This document shows positions 50,270 to 59,426 of a stretch of DNA of 64,000 bases, piece after piece; position 1 is the first letter of the stretch; each line of letters opens with the position of its first letter. A model generated the notes under the pieces. It did no database searches. It was given only the letters and a program-made list of their open reading frames with translations, and was not told where the DNA came from. The translations under genes were made by a program, and so were the position numbers. The stretch lies in the NCBI GenBank assembly GCA_036653535.1, contig JAVVTR010000001.1, positions 372,001 to 436,000 on the forward strand, in the 5' to 3' direction. The stretch is from JAVVTR01 sp036653535 (GTDB taxonomy: Bacteria > Bacteroidota > Bacteroidia > Bacteroidales > P3).

Positions 50270-52909
50270 TTATTGAATAACTACTTTGGTATAATAGCGT
50301 GAACCATCATAACTTATTTGCAAAAAATATAATCCAGGTGTTAGATTCAGCATCAAAGAAGAAGTGGTCATTGTTTTTTTCTGTACTATTTTCCCACTTA
50401 TATCAGTAACTATCAATTCTGCTGAAGAAGTAGGTTGCAACGGGAATTCCACAAAAAATTCCCCTTTATTTGGATTAGGATACACTCTAAATACTTCTGT
50501 CTTATCCAAATTTTCATTAAACGTAGTATCTCCCTTCATTTTCGTCGTAAACTTATGAACATCTCCCCATACCGTATCTCCTCTTTGTATTCCAAAAGCC
50601 CTAAAATAATATGCAGTTTTAGGTATAAGCTGTGTTAATTCATATTTATAAATAGAAGCCGTATCTATAACCGCCTTAACAGCAAACTCTCTTTTAATAG
50701 ACAAATTCGTATCATAAACAAAACCGTAACTTTCTCCAAATCCATTAATTACAGAAAGTACTAATTCTGCGGAAGAAGCGCTTATATTCCGTGCATCTTG
50801 CGTTTCTAAAACCAAAGGTTCTCTACCATCGGGACCATTCTGTAAAATTTTCAGAATGCCATTATAAGCATCTATTTTCCCATATCCCCAAGTATTATTT
50901 GGATTTCCACTTTCCAAATTAGTAAATTCATCTCGAATAGCGGTTTCTGACAATATTTTTTTAACTTTATCTATATTTAAGGTGGAATCCGACTCAAGCC
51001 ATAAAGCCATTACGCCTGCTACCACTGGAGAAGCCATAGATGTACCTTGCAGCACACCAAAAGGGTAGGTTCTTCCGTTTCTTTGTATTTTTTGAACCAG
51101 ATAATCACCGTAAGACGAATGATAAAAACTATTAAAAGCAGAGGCAATCCAACATCCTGGTGCTGTAATATCAGGCTTAATACGACCATCCGCAGAAGGG
51201 CCCTTACTGGAAAAAGAGGCAATATGATAAAGTTGTTCCTCTAAATCAATACAGGTTATATCCTTTATAGTCTTCCATTCTGTTTTAGAGGCATAGGCAC
51301 CCACAGACAGAATATTCCGTCCGGTTCCACCTAATTCGCCAATAGTATGGGTCGTAGAACCTCCTTGCACCTGAGGGGCGTCCTCATAATCTGCATTAGA
51401 AAAAACAGCATTTGTCATCCACATTTGAGTAGACATTGTTTGACTTTTATTTCCGCTTTTTATAGTAAGCACTAAGGTTTTATCGGAAATACCATTTAAG
51501 GAAGAAGCATTTATAAAAGCGAAAATATGTGCCTTTTGGTTTTGCATATTTCTTTCCGCCTCCAATTCTATGGTACACAAAATAGAGTCTTGCGCATTTT
51601 TTAATTTGTGTGTGGCACTGTAACAAGAAGAGGAGGAATAAAGGGTACTTGAGGAGGCAATTTCTTTCCCGTTTTCGTCTATAAGACTAAAACCAACCAA
51701 AAAATCTTGTAAATTATCACTCCACATATCCACGATTGCTTCTTTTGCGGCCGTATCCAAAAAACGAACCAAAGAATACATCAAAGTATCAACGGTATTA
51801 GCCGTAAAAGTATGTTGTAAATACATAGAGTTCCTACCGTCATTTCCGGCGGCACCGACCAAAAGAAAACCGTTTCTTTTTAATTGATTACATGCAAGAT
51901 CAAAAGCAGAGGTGCCATCGTGGGGTCCAACATGTGTACCCATACTCAAATTAATAACACAGGGTTGCTTGACTTTACGAGCGTAATCATCAATATATTT
52001 AATCCCATCTAAAATACTGGAAATGGTCAGATCTGTAGCAACAAAAACCAAATCACTTTTGGGGGCTATCCCAACATAATTGGTTCCACCGCCAGAACCA
52101 GCCGCAATACCACTTACATGTGTGGCATGAAATCCTTCCTCACTCGAGTGTTGTGTCTTTAAAATATCTTCCCTCGTAATTAGCTCAGAACCATAGCTAT
52201 ATCCCTCGGGGTTAATTCCCTCTTTCTGTACTTGATCCCACACTCTTTTTACCCTGTACACGGAAGTATCGTCTATGTCATAAAAAGTGGGGTGCCCGTA
52301 ATCAAAACCGACATCCACCACTCCTACAATTACCCCTTTCCCTTGAAACTTTTTTTGCAAACTGCCTAATTCTTGTTTAACACTATCTATTTTAACATCC
52401 AAAGCAACACTATCTAAAACAAGCTTTGCCTTACGAGCGGCCTCTATATATTCTATCCCTTCTATTTGGCTCATTTTCAAAAGTTGGTTTGGCCGTATCA
52501 TTCCTGTACAAATTCCATTTAATTGGGTATTTATAATAAACCCCATATTTTCGGCTTCTGCAAGTGCTGCTTCTGTGCTAAATTTTACGAATACAGAAAG
52601 ATAAATTTTGGATACAGAAAAGGATGCTTTGTTTTTAGAGGAATTCGTCTTTTTATTTTGTTGCAAACCATCATATAACCCATAGGTCTGCATCCATTTT
52701 TGCAACTGTGTTTTTTGTGTAGACTTACCCTCTTTTTGATATTTGTCCCATTGGGACAAAAAGACACGAGTTTCTGGCGATAATTTAGAAATGTTTATCT
52801 CCACAGAGGATGTCTCTGGCATTTTTATAGGGCTTAATTGCAACCTTTTTTGTGCATTTAGGGTCCCTACAACAAATAGAACTAATATAAATGCTAAAAT
52901 TTTTTTCAT
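50270..52909 (-). CDS. Subtilisin-family (S8) serine protease exported by T9SS
   Basis: 879 residues. Signal peptide MKKILAFILVLFVVGTLNAQ, then a propeptide-like region (about 30-170). The S8 catalytic domain has Asp in GVIVGVVDVGFDYGHP, His in GFHATHVSGIAAGSG, oxyanion Asn in VGAAGNDGRN, and Ser in GVLQGTSMASPVVAGVMAL. A P-domain-like insert separates Asn and Ser. A fibronectin-like module (SAELVLSVINGFGESYGFVYD) follows, and the final 75 residues are a T9SS sorting domain (FRVYPNPNKGEFFVEF...LTPGLYFLQISYDG). The mature enzyme should be secreted or surface-attached and work in protein degradation with the periplasmic DPP11-like peptidase (inference). A promoter box lies at 53016-53023. Confidence 0.93.
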   Translation of the reverse strand: MKKILAFILVLFVVGTLNAQKRLQLSPIKMPETSSVEINISKLSPETRVFLSQWDKYQKEGKSTQKTQLQKWMQTYGLYDGLQQNKKTNSSKNKASFSVSKIYLSVFVKFSTEAALAEAENMGFIINTQLNGICTGMIRPNQLLKMSQIEGIEYIEAARKAKLVLDSVALDVKIDSVKQELGSLQKKFQGKGVIVGVVDVGFDYGHPTFYDIDDTSVYRVKRVWDQVQKEGINPEGYSYGSELITREDILKTQHSSEEGFHATHVSGIAAGSGGGTNYVGIAPKSDLVFVATDLTISSILDGIKYIDDYARKVKQPCVINLSMGTHVGPHDGTSAFDLACNQLKRNGFLLVGAAGNDGRNSMYLQHTFTANTVDTLMYSLVRFLDTAAKEAIVDMWSDNLQDFLVGFSLIDENGKEIASSSTLYSSSSCYSATHKLKNAQDSILCTIELEAERNMQNQKAHIFAFINASSLNGISDKTLVLTIKSGNKSQTMSTQMWMTNAVFSNADYEDAPQVQGGSTTHTIGELGGTGRNILSVGAYASKTEWKTIKDITCIDLEEQLYHIASFSSKGPSADGRIKPDITAPGCWIASAFNSFYHSSYGDYLVQKIQRNGRTYPFGVLQGTSMASPVVAGVMALWLESDSTLNIDKVKKILSETAIRDEFTNLESGNPNNTWGYGKIDAYNGILKILQNGPDGREPLVLETQDARNISASSAELVLSVINGFGESYGFVYDTNLSIKREFAVKAVIDTASIYKYELTQLIPKTAYYFRAFGIQRGDTVWGDVHKFTTKMKGDTTFNENLDKTEVFRVYPNPNKGEFFVEFPLQPTSSAELIVTDISGKIVQKKTMTTSSLMLNLTPGLYFLQISYDGSRYYTKVVIQ

Positions 52910-53015
52910 CTTTGTTTAATTTATATCTTTAGTTTTTTTAAAACATATCCGATTTTATTTCTTTTCTCCCTTCTCGGCAGTTCTTTAAGCTTGTTTTACA
53001 AATAATTCAATTTTG

Positions 53016-53023
53016 CAAATATA
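53016..53023 (-). promoter_or_regulatory. -7 promoter box TATATTTG for the subtilase gene
   Basis: The minus strand reads TATATTTG 107 bp upstream of the start at 52909. Confidence 0.5.
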
Positions 53024-53261
53024 GAAAATAATCTAATAATCTAACAAAACGTTTAAAAAAAATATCTTCAAAAAAAATTGCATCTAGATATTTGTCTCAT
53101 AGATATTCGCTTTCCTTCGGGGATGAATATTTGAACAATACTACTAAAATTGCGAATGCAAAATCAACTATTTTTCACTATAAGCGATAAGTAGAGTTTC
53201 TATGCACCTTATATTCTACTTATAACCTTCTCGTCTCGTAAAATCTGTAGCTATAAAATCC

Positions 53262-53299
53262 GTGCCTGTCCCCGTGTTTTCTCTTGCCTGTCCCCGTGT
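53262..53299 (-). repeat. Two dispersed-element copies between divergent genes
   Basis: Minus-orientation copies GTGCCTGTCCCCGTGT (53262-53277) and TGCCTGTCCCCGTGT (53285-53299), both followed by TTTCTC. They end about 32 bp upstream of a plus-strand -7 box. The remaining 53024-53261 shows nothing recognisable. Confidence 0.88.
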
Positions 53300-53330
53300 T
53301 TTCTCTCTATGTTTTTCCTAAAATTATGAA

Positions 53331-53338
53331 TACTTTTG
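53331..53338 (+). promoter_or_regulatory. -7 promoter box TACTTTTG ahead of the DUF4359-like gene
   Basis: TACTTTTG matches TAnnTTTG but lies 177 bp before the ATG at 53515, so the leader would be long and contain the repeat at 53464-53493. Confidence 0.4.
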
Positions 53339-53463
53339 CTTCTGTATTATAGATAGAGATTAGAGATAGTTTAGATAGTTTAATAAGAATGGTGAAATAT
53401 TTCTTATTTTTTAATTTCTTTCTTATTTAATTTTAATAAACTGCTTATTGTTAGTTAGTTCCC

Positions 53464-53493
53464 GTGCCTGTCCCCGTGTTGTGTCCCCGTGTA
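53464..53493 (-). repeat. Dispersed element: full plus truncated copy before a small gene
   Basis: Minus-orientation full copy GTGCCTGTCCCCGTGT (53464-53479) then truncated GTGTCCCCGTGTA (53481-53493). It ends 22 bp before the ATG at 53515. Confidence 0.88.
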
Positions 53494-53514
53494 TATTGTT
53501 AATTTTATTAACTT

Positions 53515-53880
53515 ATGAAACTTATTAAACTTTATATTATTGGTGTTTTAGCTTTTTTGGCTCTATTCTCTATTGTAACCAACCCTAAGCAAGAACGGTT
53601 CCAAAAAGAAATCCATAAGAACTTGCAACAGCTTATAGAAGATTCATCCACAAAAGGCATCCATAACGAATTTGTTTTGTTTTCCTCCTCCTATATAGAT
53701 TCCATCATAAATGGTACAGCCGATGCCAAACTTACTTATCAAAACAAATTCATTTTTTCGCTTATCTCTTTAGAATATCCAAAGCAAACATATAAAATCG
53801 GCATCGGATTTTGGGGTCATTTTTATTTTTTCAAAGACACAAAAACACTTTTACACCAAAAGTTTCGTCAAAAGAAATAG
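53515..53880 (+). CDS. Small DUF4359-like protein
   Basis: 121 residues. N-terminal hydrophobic helix (LYIIGVLAFLALFSIVTNPKQE), with TNP immediately after the membrane segment, and a C-terminal YKIGIGFWGHFYFF resembling DUF4359 (fold unknown, often YxGxxGxFY at the end). Probably anchored in the inner membrane facing the periplasm. Function unknown. Convergent with the EamA gene. Confidence 0.6.
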   Translation: MKLIKLYIIGVLAFLALFSIVTNPKQERFQKEIHKNLQQLIEDSSTKGIHNEFVLFSSSYIDSIINGTADAKLTYQNKFIFSLISLEYPKQTYKIGIGFWGHFYFFKDTKTLLHQKFRQKK

Positions 53881-53907
53881 AGTAAGATCCTTTCAAATTT
53901 CGAAGTG

Positions 53908-54810
53908 CTATTTAATTTTTTTTCTTTCTGCATAAAAAACACCGAAAATAATAAATCCAGCCCCAAGCATAGCTATAGATGTAATAGGTTCTTTTAGGAT
54001 CACAAAGGAAGCAATGGTAGTAATTAAGGGAGAAAGATATATATAATTAGTTGCTTTCAAAGCTCCTATCCGTTTTAAAGTTAAATTCCAAGAAAGAAAA
54101 CAAAGCATAGATGCTATAATCCCTAAAAACAATAAATTACCAAAAACTATACTTTGTTTTAAAATTTGTAAATCCATACACAAAGGGTGAACCAAAAACA
54201 CAGGAAGAATCGTTATAAGACCATAAAAGAACACTTTCCTTGTAATAAACAGATTAGAATATTTGTTTTCTAAGTTTTTTAATAGAACCGTATAAAAACC
54301 CCAACACAAAGCTGCTGCAAGGCAAAGCAGGTCTCCTTTAGGAGAAAGTTGTAGTACAAATTTTCCATTAAAAATAACCAAAACCATCCCCACTAAAGCC
54401 AGTAAGGAGCCAACTACAAAGTTTCTATTCCAAAAACGATTTTCTTTTTTATAAAAGAAATGTAATAAAACAGCTGTAAATAAAGGTGCTGTACATAAAA
54501 TAAGAGACACGTTAGATGCCAATGTAAATTTTAAAGCGGTATTTTCTGTTAAAAAATAAATAGATCCACCACATAATCCGGCTCCCCCCATCTTTAACTC
54601 ATCCAAAATATTACGGGCAAACCATTGCTTATACGAAAAGCAACAGGTCATTACATAGGCCAATAAAAATCGATAAAAGAATATATCGGACGGGTTTAAT
54701 CCATTATTAAGCAATATTTTTGTGGACACAAAAGTGGTTCCCCATACACCTACCGTCAGTATAGCAAGCAAATGAAAAATTCCTAAAGACCCTTGTTTCT
54801 TTGTTTCCAT
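53908..54810 (-). CDS. EamA/DMT-superfamily transporter
   Basis: 300 residues with ten transmembrane helices in two EamA repeats: LLAILTVGVWGTTFVSTKILL...FFYRFLLAY at the start, and GDLLCLAAALCWGFYTVLLKN...YIYLSPLITTIASFVILKEP at the second repeat. The family exports amino acids, nucleosides or other metabolites; the substrate is unknown. The Pro after KE in ILKEPI is the usual family signature. Monocistronic. Confidence 0.92.
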   Translation of the reverse strand: METKKQGSLGIFHLLAILTVGVWGTTFVSTKILLNNGLNPSDIFFYRFLLAYVMTCCFSYKQWFARNILDELKMGGAGLCGGSIYFLTENTALKFTLASNVSLILCTAPLFTAVLLHFFYKKENRFWNRNFVVGSLLALVGMVLVIFNGKFVLQLSPKGDLLCLAAALCWGFYTVLLKNLENKYSNLFITRKVFFYGLITILPVFLVHPLCMDLQILKQSIVFGNLLFLGIIASMLCFLSWNLTLKRIGALKATNYIYLSPLITTIASFVILKEPITSIAMLGAGFIIFGVFYAERKKIK

Positions 54811-55085
54811 AAAAAAGATGACACTTTATATAGTAGCATAAAATCTTTTATGCTTATCAAAATAAAAATTTGGTTTATTAATTCAAAATCGGTGGATGGT
54901 TCAAACTCGACTTAGAAAATTAATATTGAATCTTAGCTTTCATTCTCCCAAATAAAAATAAGACAATTTAACCTAATTTTTTTTGCACTTAAATTTTCCC
55001 AATTTCCGCTTTTTTATACCGCAAACTAATTGGAAAACAAGGTGCAAAAATAATACTTTTTTCTACACAGTGGGATGGAAACTTC

Positions 55086-55116
55086 GTGCCTGTCCCCATG
55101 TATGGTCCCCATGTAT
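55086..55116 (-). repeat. Dispersed element upstream of the LysO promoter
   Basis: Minus-orientation full copy GTGCCTGTCCCCATGTA (55086-55102) then truncated GGTCCCCATGTAT (55104-55116), both with the CATG variant. It ends 35 bp ahead of a -7 box. The rest of 54811-55241 holds no gene. Confidence 0.88.
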
Positions 55117-55150
55117 GTCCATTTGCTTGCCTTGTTTTCCGAATATTTCT

Positions 55151-55158
55151 TACCTTTG
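55151..55158 (+). promoter_or_regulatory. -7 promoter box TACCTTTG for the LysO pair
   Basis: TACCTTTG matches TAnnTTTG, 83 bp before the first ATG of the LysO pair. Confidence 0.5.
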
Positions 55159-55241
55159 TTCTTTTGCCCTTTGCTGTCCCTTTGTTAGCTGCAATTTTTT
55201 ATATTATATAAAATGTAGTGCTTGTACTTCCTTTAAATTCA

Positions 55242-55694
55242 ATGTATATGCTAAAAATAGTTGCTATTATGCTGTGCGGTTTACTTTGTGGCTTTCTTTT
55301 CCGCAAAAGTAAATATTCATCGGGGAACAAGAGGGTCAAAAGTATGGATACCAAAAGAAATAGCTTAACCAAAGAAAACGTTCCGTTTAATAGAACAAAC
55401 TCAAGCACACGCTTCCCTTTTCCAAAAACAAAACAACCGTCTGATTCCAAGATATTTATCATCCCTTTAGCCAAATTTCGAAAAATATTATCTTTTTTTA
55501 TTAGTGTCACTATTTTTTTATTGCTTTTCCTTTTAGGTATCTCTATCGGTAAAGACCCTGTACTTATAAGTCAATGGGCCAATTTGGGTGGCGATGCTCT
55601 ACTTTTATCTCTTGCTGGAATTATAGGCAGTGTTTTGCTTTCTTGGGGATTATATGCCTACATAAAACGCCATCAAAACATAGAAATTCAATGA
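55242..55694 (+). CDS. LysO-type exporter, N-terminal subunit
   Basis: About 150 residues. The frame opens at a GTG at 55218, but the Met at 55242 or 55248 (MLKIVAIMLCGLLCGFLFRK) directly precedes the first membrane helix and is preferred. Two further helices follow (LSFFISVTIFLLLFLLGISIG and LLLSLAGIIGSVLLSWGLYA). GISIGKD plus the next gene identify the DUF340/LysO lysine-exporter family, encoded as two genes in many Bacteroidota. The loop between helices 1 and 2 is long, Lys/Ser/Thr-rich and unusual. Its stop overlaps the next start by 4 bp. Confidence 0.75.
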   Translation: MYMLKIVAIMLCGLLCGFLFRKSKYSSGNKRVKSMDTKRNSLTKENVPFNRTNSSTRFPFPKTKQPSDSKIFIIPLAKFRKILSFFISVTIFLLLFLLGISIGKDPVLISQWANLGGDALLLSLAGIIGSVLLSWGLYAYIKRHQNIEIQ

Positions 55695-56293
55695 AAAACA
55701 GTTTTTGTATTTTGGGGCTTTTCTTTTTAGGCGTACTTTTAGGAAAAATAGGGTACTTACCTTCCTTTTTATTACACGAGGATTATACTACCCTTGTTTT
55801 ATACCTATTAATGTTTCTCGTAGGGATGCAAATAGGAAGCGACCAAAATTTTTTTTCCTCTTTGAAAAATTTAAAAAAAACTTATTTTTTATTGCCTTTA
55901 GCTACCATATTCGGCACTTTGGCCGGAGTTGCCATCGCCTCTTTTTGGACTTCGAGATGGTCCCTATCCGATTGTATGGCTGTTGGATCGGGTTTTGGTT
56001 ATTATTCTCTTTCCAGTATTCTTATTACACAAAGCAAAGGCATAGAACTTGGAAGTATTGCCCTTATATCCAATATTATAAGAGAATTATTCGCCTTAAG
56101 CTGTGCCCCTTTATTAGCAAAATTCACAGGTAAACTAAGTCCAATTTCCGTAGGAGGAGCCACTACTATGGATACAACGCTTCCTGTTATTCTCCGTTAT
56201 AGCGGGAAAGAGTATCTCGTAGTTTCTATTTTTCACGGATTCGTGGTAGATTTTAGCGTCCCTTTTTTAGTTAGCTTCTTTTGCAGCATTTAA
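55691..56293 (+). CDS. LysO-type exporter, C-terminal subunit
   Basis: 200 residues, about six helices. YLLMFLVGMQIGSD and SLSDCMAVGSGFGYYSLSSILITQ, then LIISN-type ALISNIIRELFALSCAPLLAK and GGATTMDTTLPVI are the LysO signature. The family exports lysine or toxic analogues. Start at 55691 (ATGA overlap with the previous stop). Confidence 0.85.
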   Translation: MKNSFCILGLFFLGVLLGKIGYLPSFLLHEDYTTLVLYLLMFLVGMQIGSDQNFFSSLKNLKKTYFLLPLATIFGTLAGVAIASFWTSRWSLSDCMAVGSGFGYYSLSSILITQSKGIELGSIALISNIIRELFALSCAPLLAKFTGKLSPISVGGATTMDTTLPVILRYSGKEYLVVSIFHGFVVDFSVPFLVSFFCSI

Positions 56294-56338
56294 TTTACTC
56301 TCAAAAAAAGAACAATCAATTAGAAAACAAGCAAATGC

Positions 56339-56410
56339 ACACGGGGACAGGCTGCGGGATGGCTGGGGGATGGCTGAATGCACACGGGAATGCACACGGG
56401 GACAGGCTGC
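56339..56410 (+). repeat. Dispersed-element cluster ahead of nif3
   Basis: Full copies ACACGGGGACAGGCTGC at 56339-56355 and 56394-56410, with a truncated GCACACGGGA at 56380-56389 just 5' of the second. GGGATGGCTG is also duplicated between them (56353-56376). It lies between the LysO stop and the nif3 start. Confidence 0.9.
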
Positions 56411-56442
56411 AAAATGGAATGCAAAATTTAAAAAAAACAAGC

Positions 56443-57546
56443 ATGCAAAATTTAAAATTACAGGAAATAATTCAAGCCATGGAAACATGGGCTCCTTTGT
56501 TTTGGCAAGAAGAATACGATAATTCTGGTTTATCTTTGGGGGATCCCAACCAAATTATATCCAAAGCTCTCCTTTGCTTGGATATAACACCATCTATAGT
56601 GGATGAAGCCATAGAGAGCGATGCTCAATTAATTATTTCTCATCATCCTGCCATCTTTCATGGATTAAAAAAAATTGATCCTTCTACTGCTTTTGGAGAA
56701 ATGTTGCAAAAATCTCTACGACATGGTATTGCTTGGTATTCCGCCCACACCAATTTAGATAATACTTTAAGCGGCGTAAATTCTTATATTGCCGATAGTT
56801 TAAACTTAAAAAACCGACGACCCCTGCAAGCATTAACTGGATTATATGGTAAACTCCAAGTATATGTGCCGGTTCCACATAGCGAAAAACTAATACAAGC
56901 TTTAACCAAAGCTGGCTGCGGACAATACAAAAACTATGATTCCTGCCTTTGGCAAACTTTAGGCCAAGGACAATTTCGTGCTTTAGAAAATGCACATCCC
57001 TTTGTAGGAAATATCCAAGAAAGGCATATAGAATCGGAAGTAAAGTTAGAAATGCTCTACCCTCTTCATCTACAAACCAATATTATAAAAACACTTTTAG
57101 AAAATCATCCTTATGAAGAAGTTGCTTACGACTTAATACCCTTGTTAAACCAAAGCACAGAGCAAGGTGCTGGATTGCTTGGAGAACTACCCTCTTCCTA
57201 CAGCGAAGAAAAACTTTTAAAAACCATAAAAGAAATAACCAAAATTCCTTTCATACGACATTCCGGGCTAAAACAACGAGAAATTCATCGTATTGCACTT
57301 TGTGGAGGTAGCGGCGGCTCCCTTATAGAAAAAGCGCGATCGGTTCAAGCAGATGTTTTTATTACCGGAGAAATTAAATATCACGATTTTGTGAATGCAC
57401 CTACTACTACTTGGTTAATGGATATCGGACATTTTGAAAGTGAACAATTTACAAAAGAGCTAATTTATAGGTATATTACAAAAAAATTTCCTAACTTTGC
57501 GATCCGAATTTCGGAGAAAGTTAATAATCCAGTAAGTTATTATTAA
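56443..57546 (+). CDS. Nif3-like dinuclear metal-centre protein
   Basis: 367 residues from the Met at 56443 (MQNLKLQEIIQAMETWAPLF). A nearly identical in-frame start, MQNLKKTS, lies 24 bp upstream, so the start is ambiguous. The Nif3 core has metal ligands in LIISHHPAIFHG, SAHTNLDNTLSGVN and MDIGHFESEQF, with a PII-like insert (about 120-230; YVPVPHSEKLIQALTKAGCG). The family binds two metals per subunit and forms hexamers; the function is debated (GTP cyclohydrolase-like, or metal insertase). A zinc-ribbon gene follows, a conserved Bacteroidota neighbourhood. The dispersed-repeat cluster lies directly upstream, and the open frame passes through it. Confidence 0.9.
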   Translation: MQNLKLQEIIQAMETWAPLFWQEEYDNSGLSLGDPNQIISKALLCLDITPSIVDEAIESDAQLIISHHPAIFHGLKKIDPSTAFGEMLQKSLRHGIAWYSAHTNLDNTLSGVNSYIADSLNLKNRRPLQALTGLYGKLQVYVPVPHSEKLIQALTKAGCGQYKNYDSCLWQTLGQGQFRALENAHPFVGNIQERHIESEVKLEMLYPLHLQTNIIKTLLENHPYEEVAYDLIPLLNQSTEQGAGLLGELPSSYSEEKLLKTIKEITKIPFIRHSGLKQREIHRIALCGGSGGSLIEKARSVQADVFITGEIKYHDFVNAPTTTWLMDIGHFESEQFTKELIYRYITKKFPNFAIRISEKVNNPVSYY

Positions 57547-57767
57547 TGAATAACTAAAACCCTATTCCATAAATTCTACAAAATCCATAAAATGGTATAT
57601 GGGTTTCCATGAGCTACTCCTAATTCCAAAACCACCTGGCAAAATAGCCACAAGGACCCTTATCCTGCCATTTATTTTGGCATTATAGTAAAGCAAAATT
57701 TGCCCATAATAGCAAAACAGACAAAAAAACACTCCCATTCGGTCATTATTTAAATAATATTTACACC

Positions 57768-58583
57768 ATGAAGGAAAAAACCAGCGAAAAGAAAACCAGC
57801 GAAAAGAAAACCACCGCCCAAAAAACAACTTTAGAAGAACACGACTTAGGTATTGAACAAAAAATGATTTCTCTATTCGCCTTACAACAAATAGATTCCA
57901 ATATCGACCGTATTCGTACCTTACGTGGAGAATTACCTTTAGAAGTACAAGACTTAGAAGACGATGTAGCAGGATATCAAACAAAAATAGAGAAGCTAAA
58001 CGAAGAAGTTGCAGAAATAAATCTAAATATTACCAATCGAAAAAGTTCCATTACAGAGCTCAAAACCCAAATTAAAAAGTACGAAAAGCAACAAAAGGAA
58101 GTTAAAAACAACCGCGAATACGACGCCCTTACCAAAGAAGTAGAATACCAATCTTTGGAAATACAATTACACGAAAAACGTATCAAAGAAGCTGGAATTC
58201 AACTCGAACACAAAACAGAAGAATTAGAAAAGGTTTCTCATGCTTGTGAAGAACGACAAAAAGATTTAGATCTAAAGAAAAAAGAATTAGACGAAATCAT
58301 AGCGGAAACAGAAAAAGAAGAAAAAGCTTTATTGAAAAAATCGGAAGAATATCAAAGCCACGTAGATGCACGTTGGTTACACACTTACGAACGTATCCGC
58401 AACAATGCTCGTAATGGTTTAGCCGTAGTTTGTATAGAAAGGGATGCTTGTGGTGGTTGTTTCAGTAAAATTCCACCTCAACGTCAAATTGAAATTCGTA
58501 TGCACAAAAAAATGACCGCTTGTGAATATTGTGGTCGCTTTTTAGTAGATGAAGATATTAAAGAAAAAGCATCAGATCTTTAA
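57768..58583 (+). CDS. Coiled-coil zinc-ribbon protein (zf-RING_7 type)
   Basis: 271 residues. A Lys/Thr/Glu-rich start with two exact EKKTS repeats, then a long coiled coil (about 35-200), then a C4 zinc ribbon (CGGCFSKIPPQRQIEIR...CEYCGRFL) near the C-terminus. Commonly encoded next to nif3; functional work in other phyla links it to RNA metabolism or protein-complex scaffolding, but its role here is unknown. The ATG at 57768 opens the EKKTS tract. Confidence 0.88.
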   Translation: MKEKTSEKKTSEKKTTAQKTTLEEHDLGIEQKMISLFALQQIDSNIDRIRTLRGELPLEVQDLEDDVAGYQTKIEKLNEEVAEINLNITNRKSSITELKTQIKKYEKQQKEVKNNREYDALTKEVEYQSLEIQLHEKRIKEAGIQLEHKTEELEKVSHACEERQKDLDLKKKELDEIIAETEKEEKALLKKSEEYQSHVDARWLHTYERIRNNARNGLAVVCIERDACGGCFSKIPPQRQIEIRMHKKMTACEYCGRFLVDEDIKEKASDL

Positions 58584-58589
58584 TCTTAT

Positions 58590-58793
58590 ATGGTAGCTAT
58601 TCGTCCAAAAGAAAAAATATGGTTATTGTTTTTTTGTTGTATAACCATTTTACTATCCTGCACAGGATGTTCGAGCATAAAAGCTTTTTGGGGTAATTAT
58701 TCCGATGGATCCGAAACACGTTACAATGAAGATTATTACGACGATGGATATATATATGGGGATGACGGAGCCAGGGATGATTTCCAAGATTAA
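58590..58793 (+). CDS. Small lipoprotein
   Basis: 67 residues, starting 6 bp after the zinc-ribbon stop, so cotranscribed. Signal peptide with basic N-terminus (MVAIRPKEKIWLLFFCCITILLSC) and possible lipobox cysteines at LLSC or CTGC. The tail is acidic and Tyr/Asp/Gly-rich (EDYYDDGYIYGDDGARDDFQD). No family recognised. Probably an outer-membrane or surface lipoprotein. Confidence 0.55.
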   Translation: MVAIRPKEKIWLLFFCCITILLSCTGCSSIKAFWGNYSDGSETRYNEDYYDDGYIYGDDGARDDFQD

Positions 58794-58883
58794 ATAAAAG
58801 CTCATAGCTTTAAACTTAAAAAAGCCCACACCTCCTCCTTTAAAATAAATTTAGTATTTTACATCCCTGATTTCAAAGAGCAT

Positions 58884-59280
58884 ATGTCTGTTTTGAAAGT
58901 CTGTATTTGTCCTTTTAGAACTACTTTGCCTAATACACCTACTATTATAGCATTAGGTGCACTTATACTGCCTATTGGAGTAAAAAACATAGTCTAATTC
59001 GAATTCGGACGCATTATTTATTCCCCCGATACGGACAATACACAAATTTAATATCATAGAAAGAACAAAAAAGGAACCCTCTTATCCTCTCCTTTTATTC
59101 CTCTTCCTATCTGCTCCTCTTTACAAGGAAAGAGCATAAGAAAAATTTTTCTTTACCCCTATTATTATTTCTACCGTTGTCGGAAATGCTTATGATGGTA
59201 AATTTATTATCTTCTTATTAATCACCATAGGCCTTACCACCTCTTTGAATTTTACTTGTTATCCTCTTATTTTCAAAACT
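58884..59280 (+). pseudogene. Possible decayed menA (prenyltransferase) remnant
   Basis: ATG at 58884 opens MSVLKVCICPFRTTLPNTPT...GALILPIG (37 codons to 58997). This resembles the MenA/UbiA N-terminus (LKVWI-AFRLRTLPLS, then IILG-type helix). A second piece from about 59172 (VVGNAYDGKFIIFLLITIGLTTSLNF) resembles the next MenA helix. They lie in different contexts, separated by about 175 bp that I cannot place, and nothing of the catalytic Asp motifs remains. The rest of 58794-59426 is AT-rich. Based on memory of the family; alignment would be decisive. Confidence 0.3.
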
Positions 59281-59426
59281 AAACTTGTAAAAGCATGTTT
59301 ATATTTATATTTTTACAAAATAATTTAAAAAACAGAAAACACCCCTTTAAATTTATATTTCTATAGGACGTATTTGGATCCAATCAATAATAACTTCCTT
59401 TTTATCAAGAATAAACAGAAACAAAA

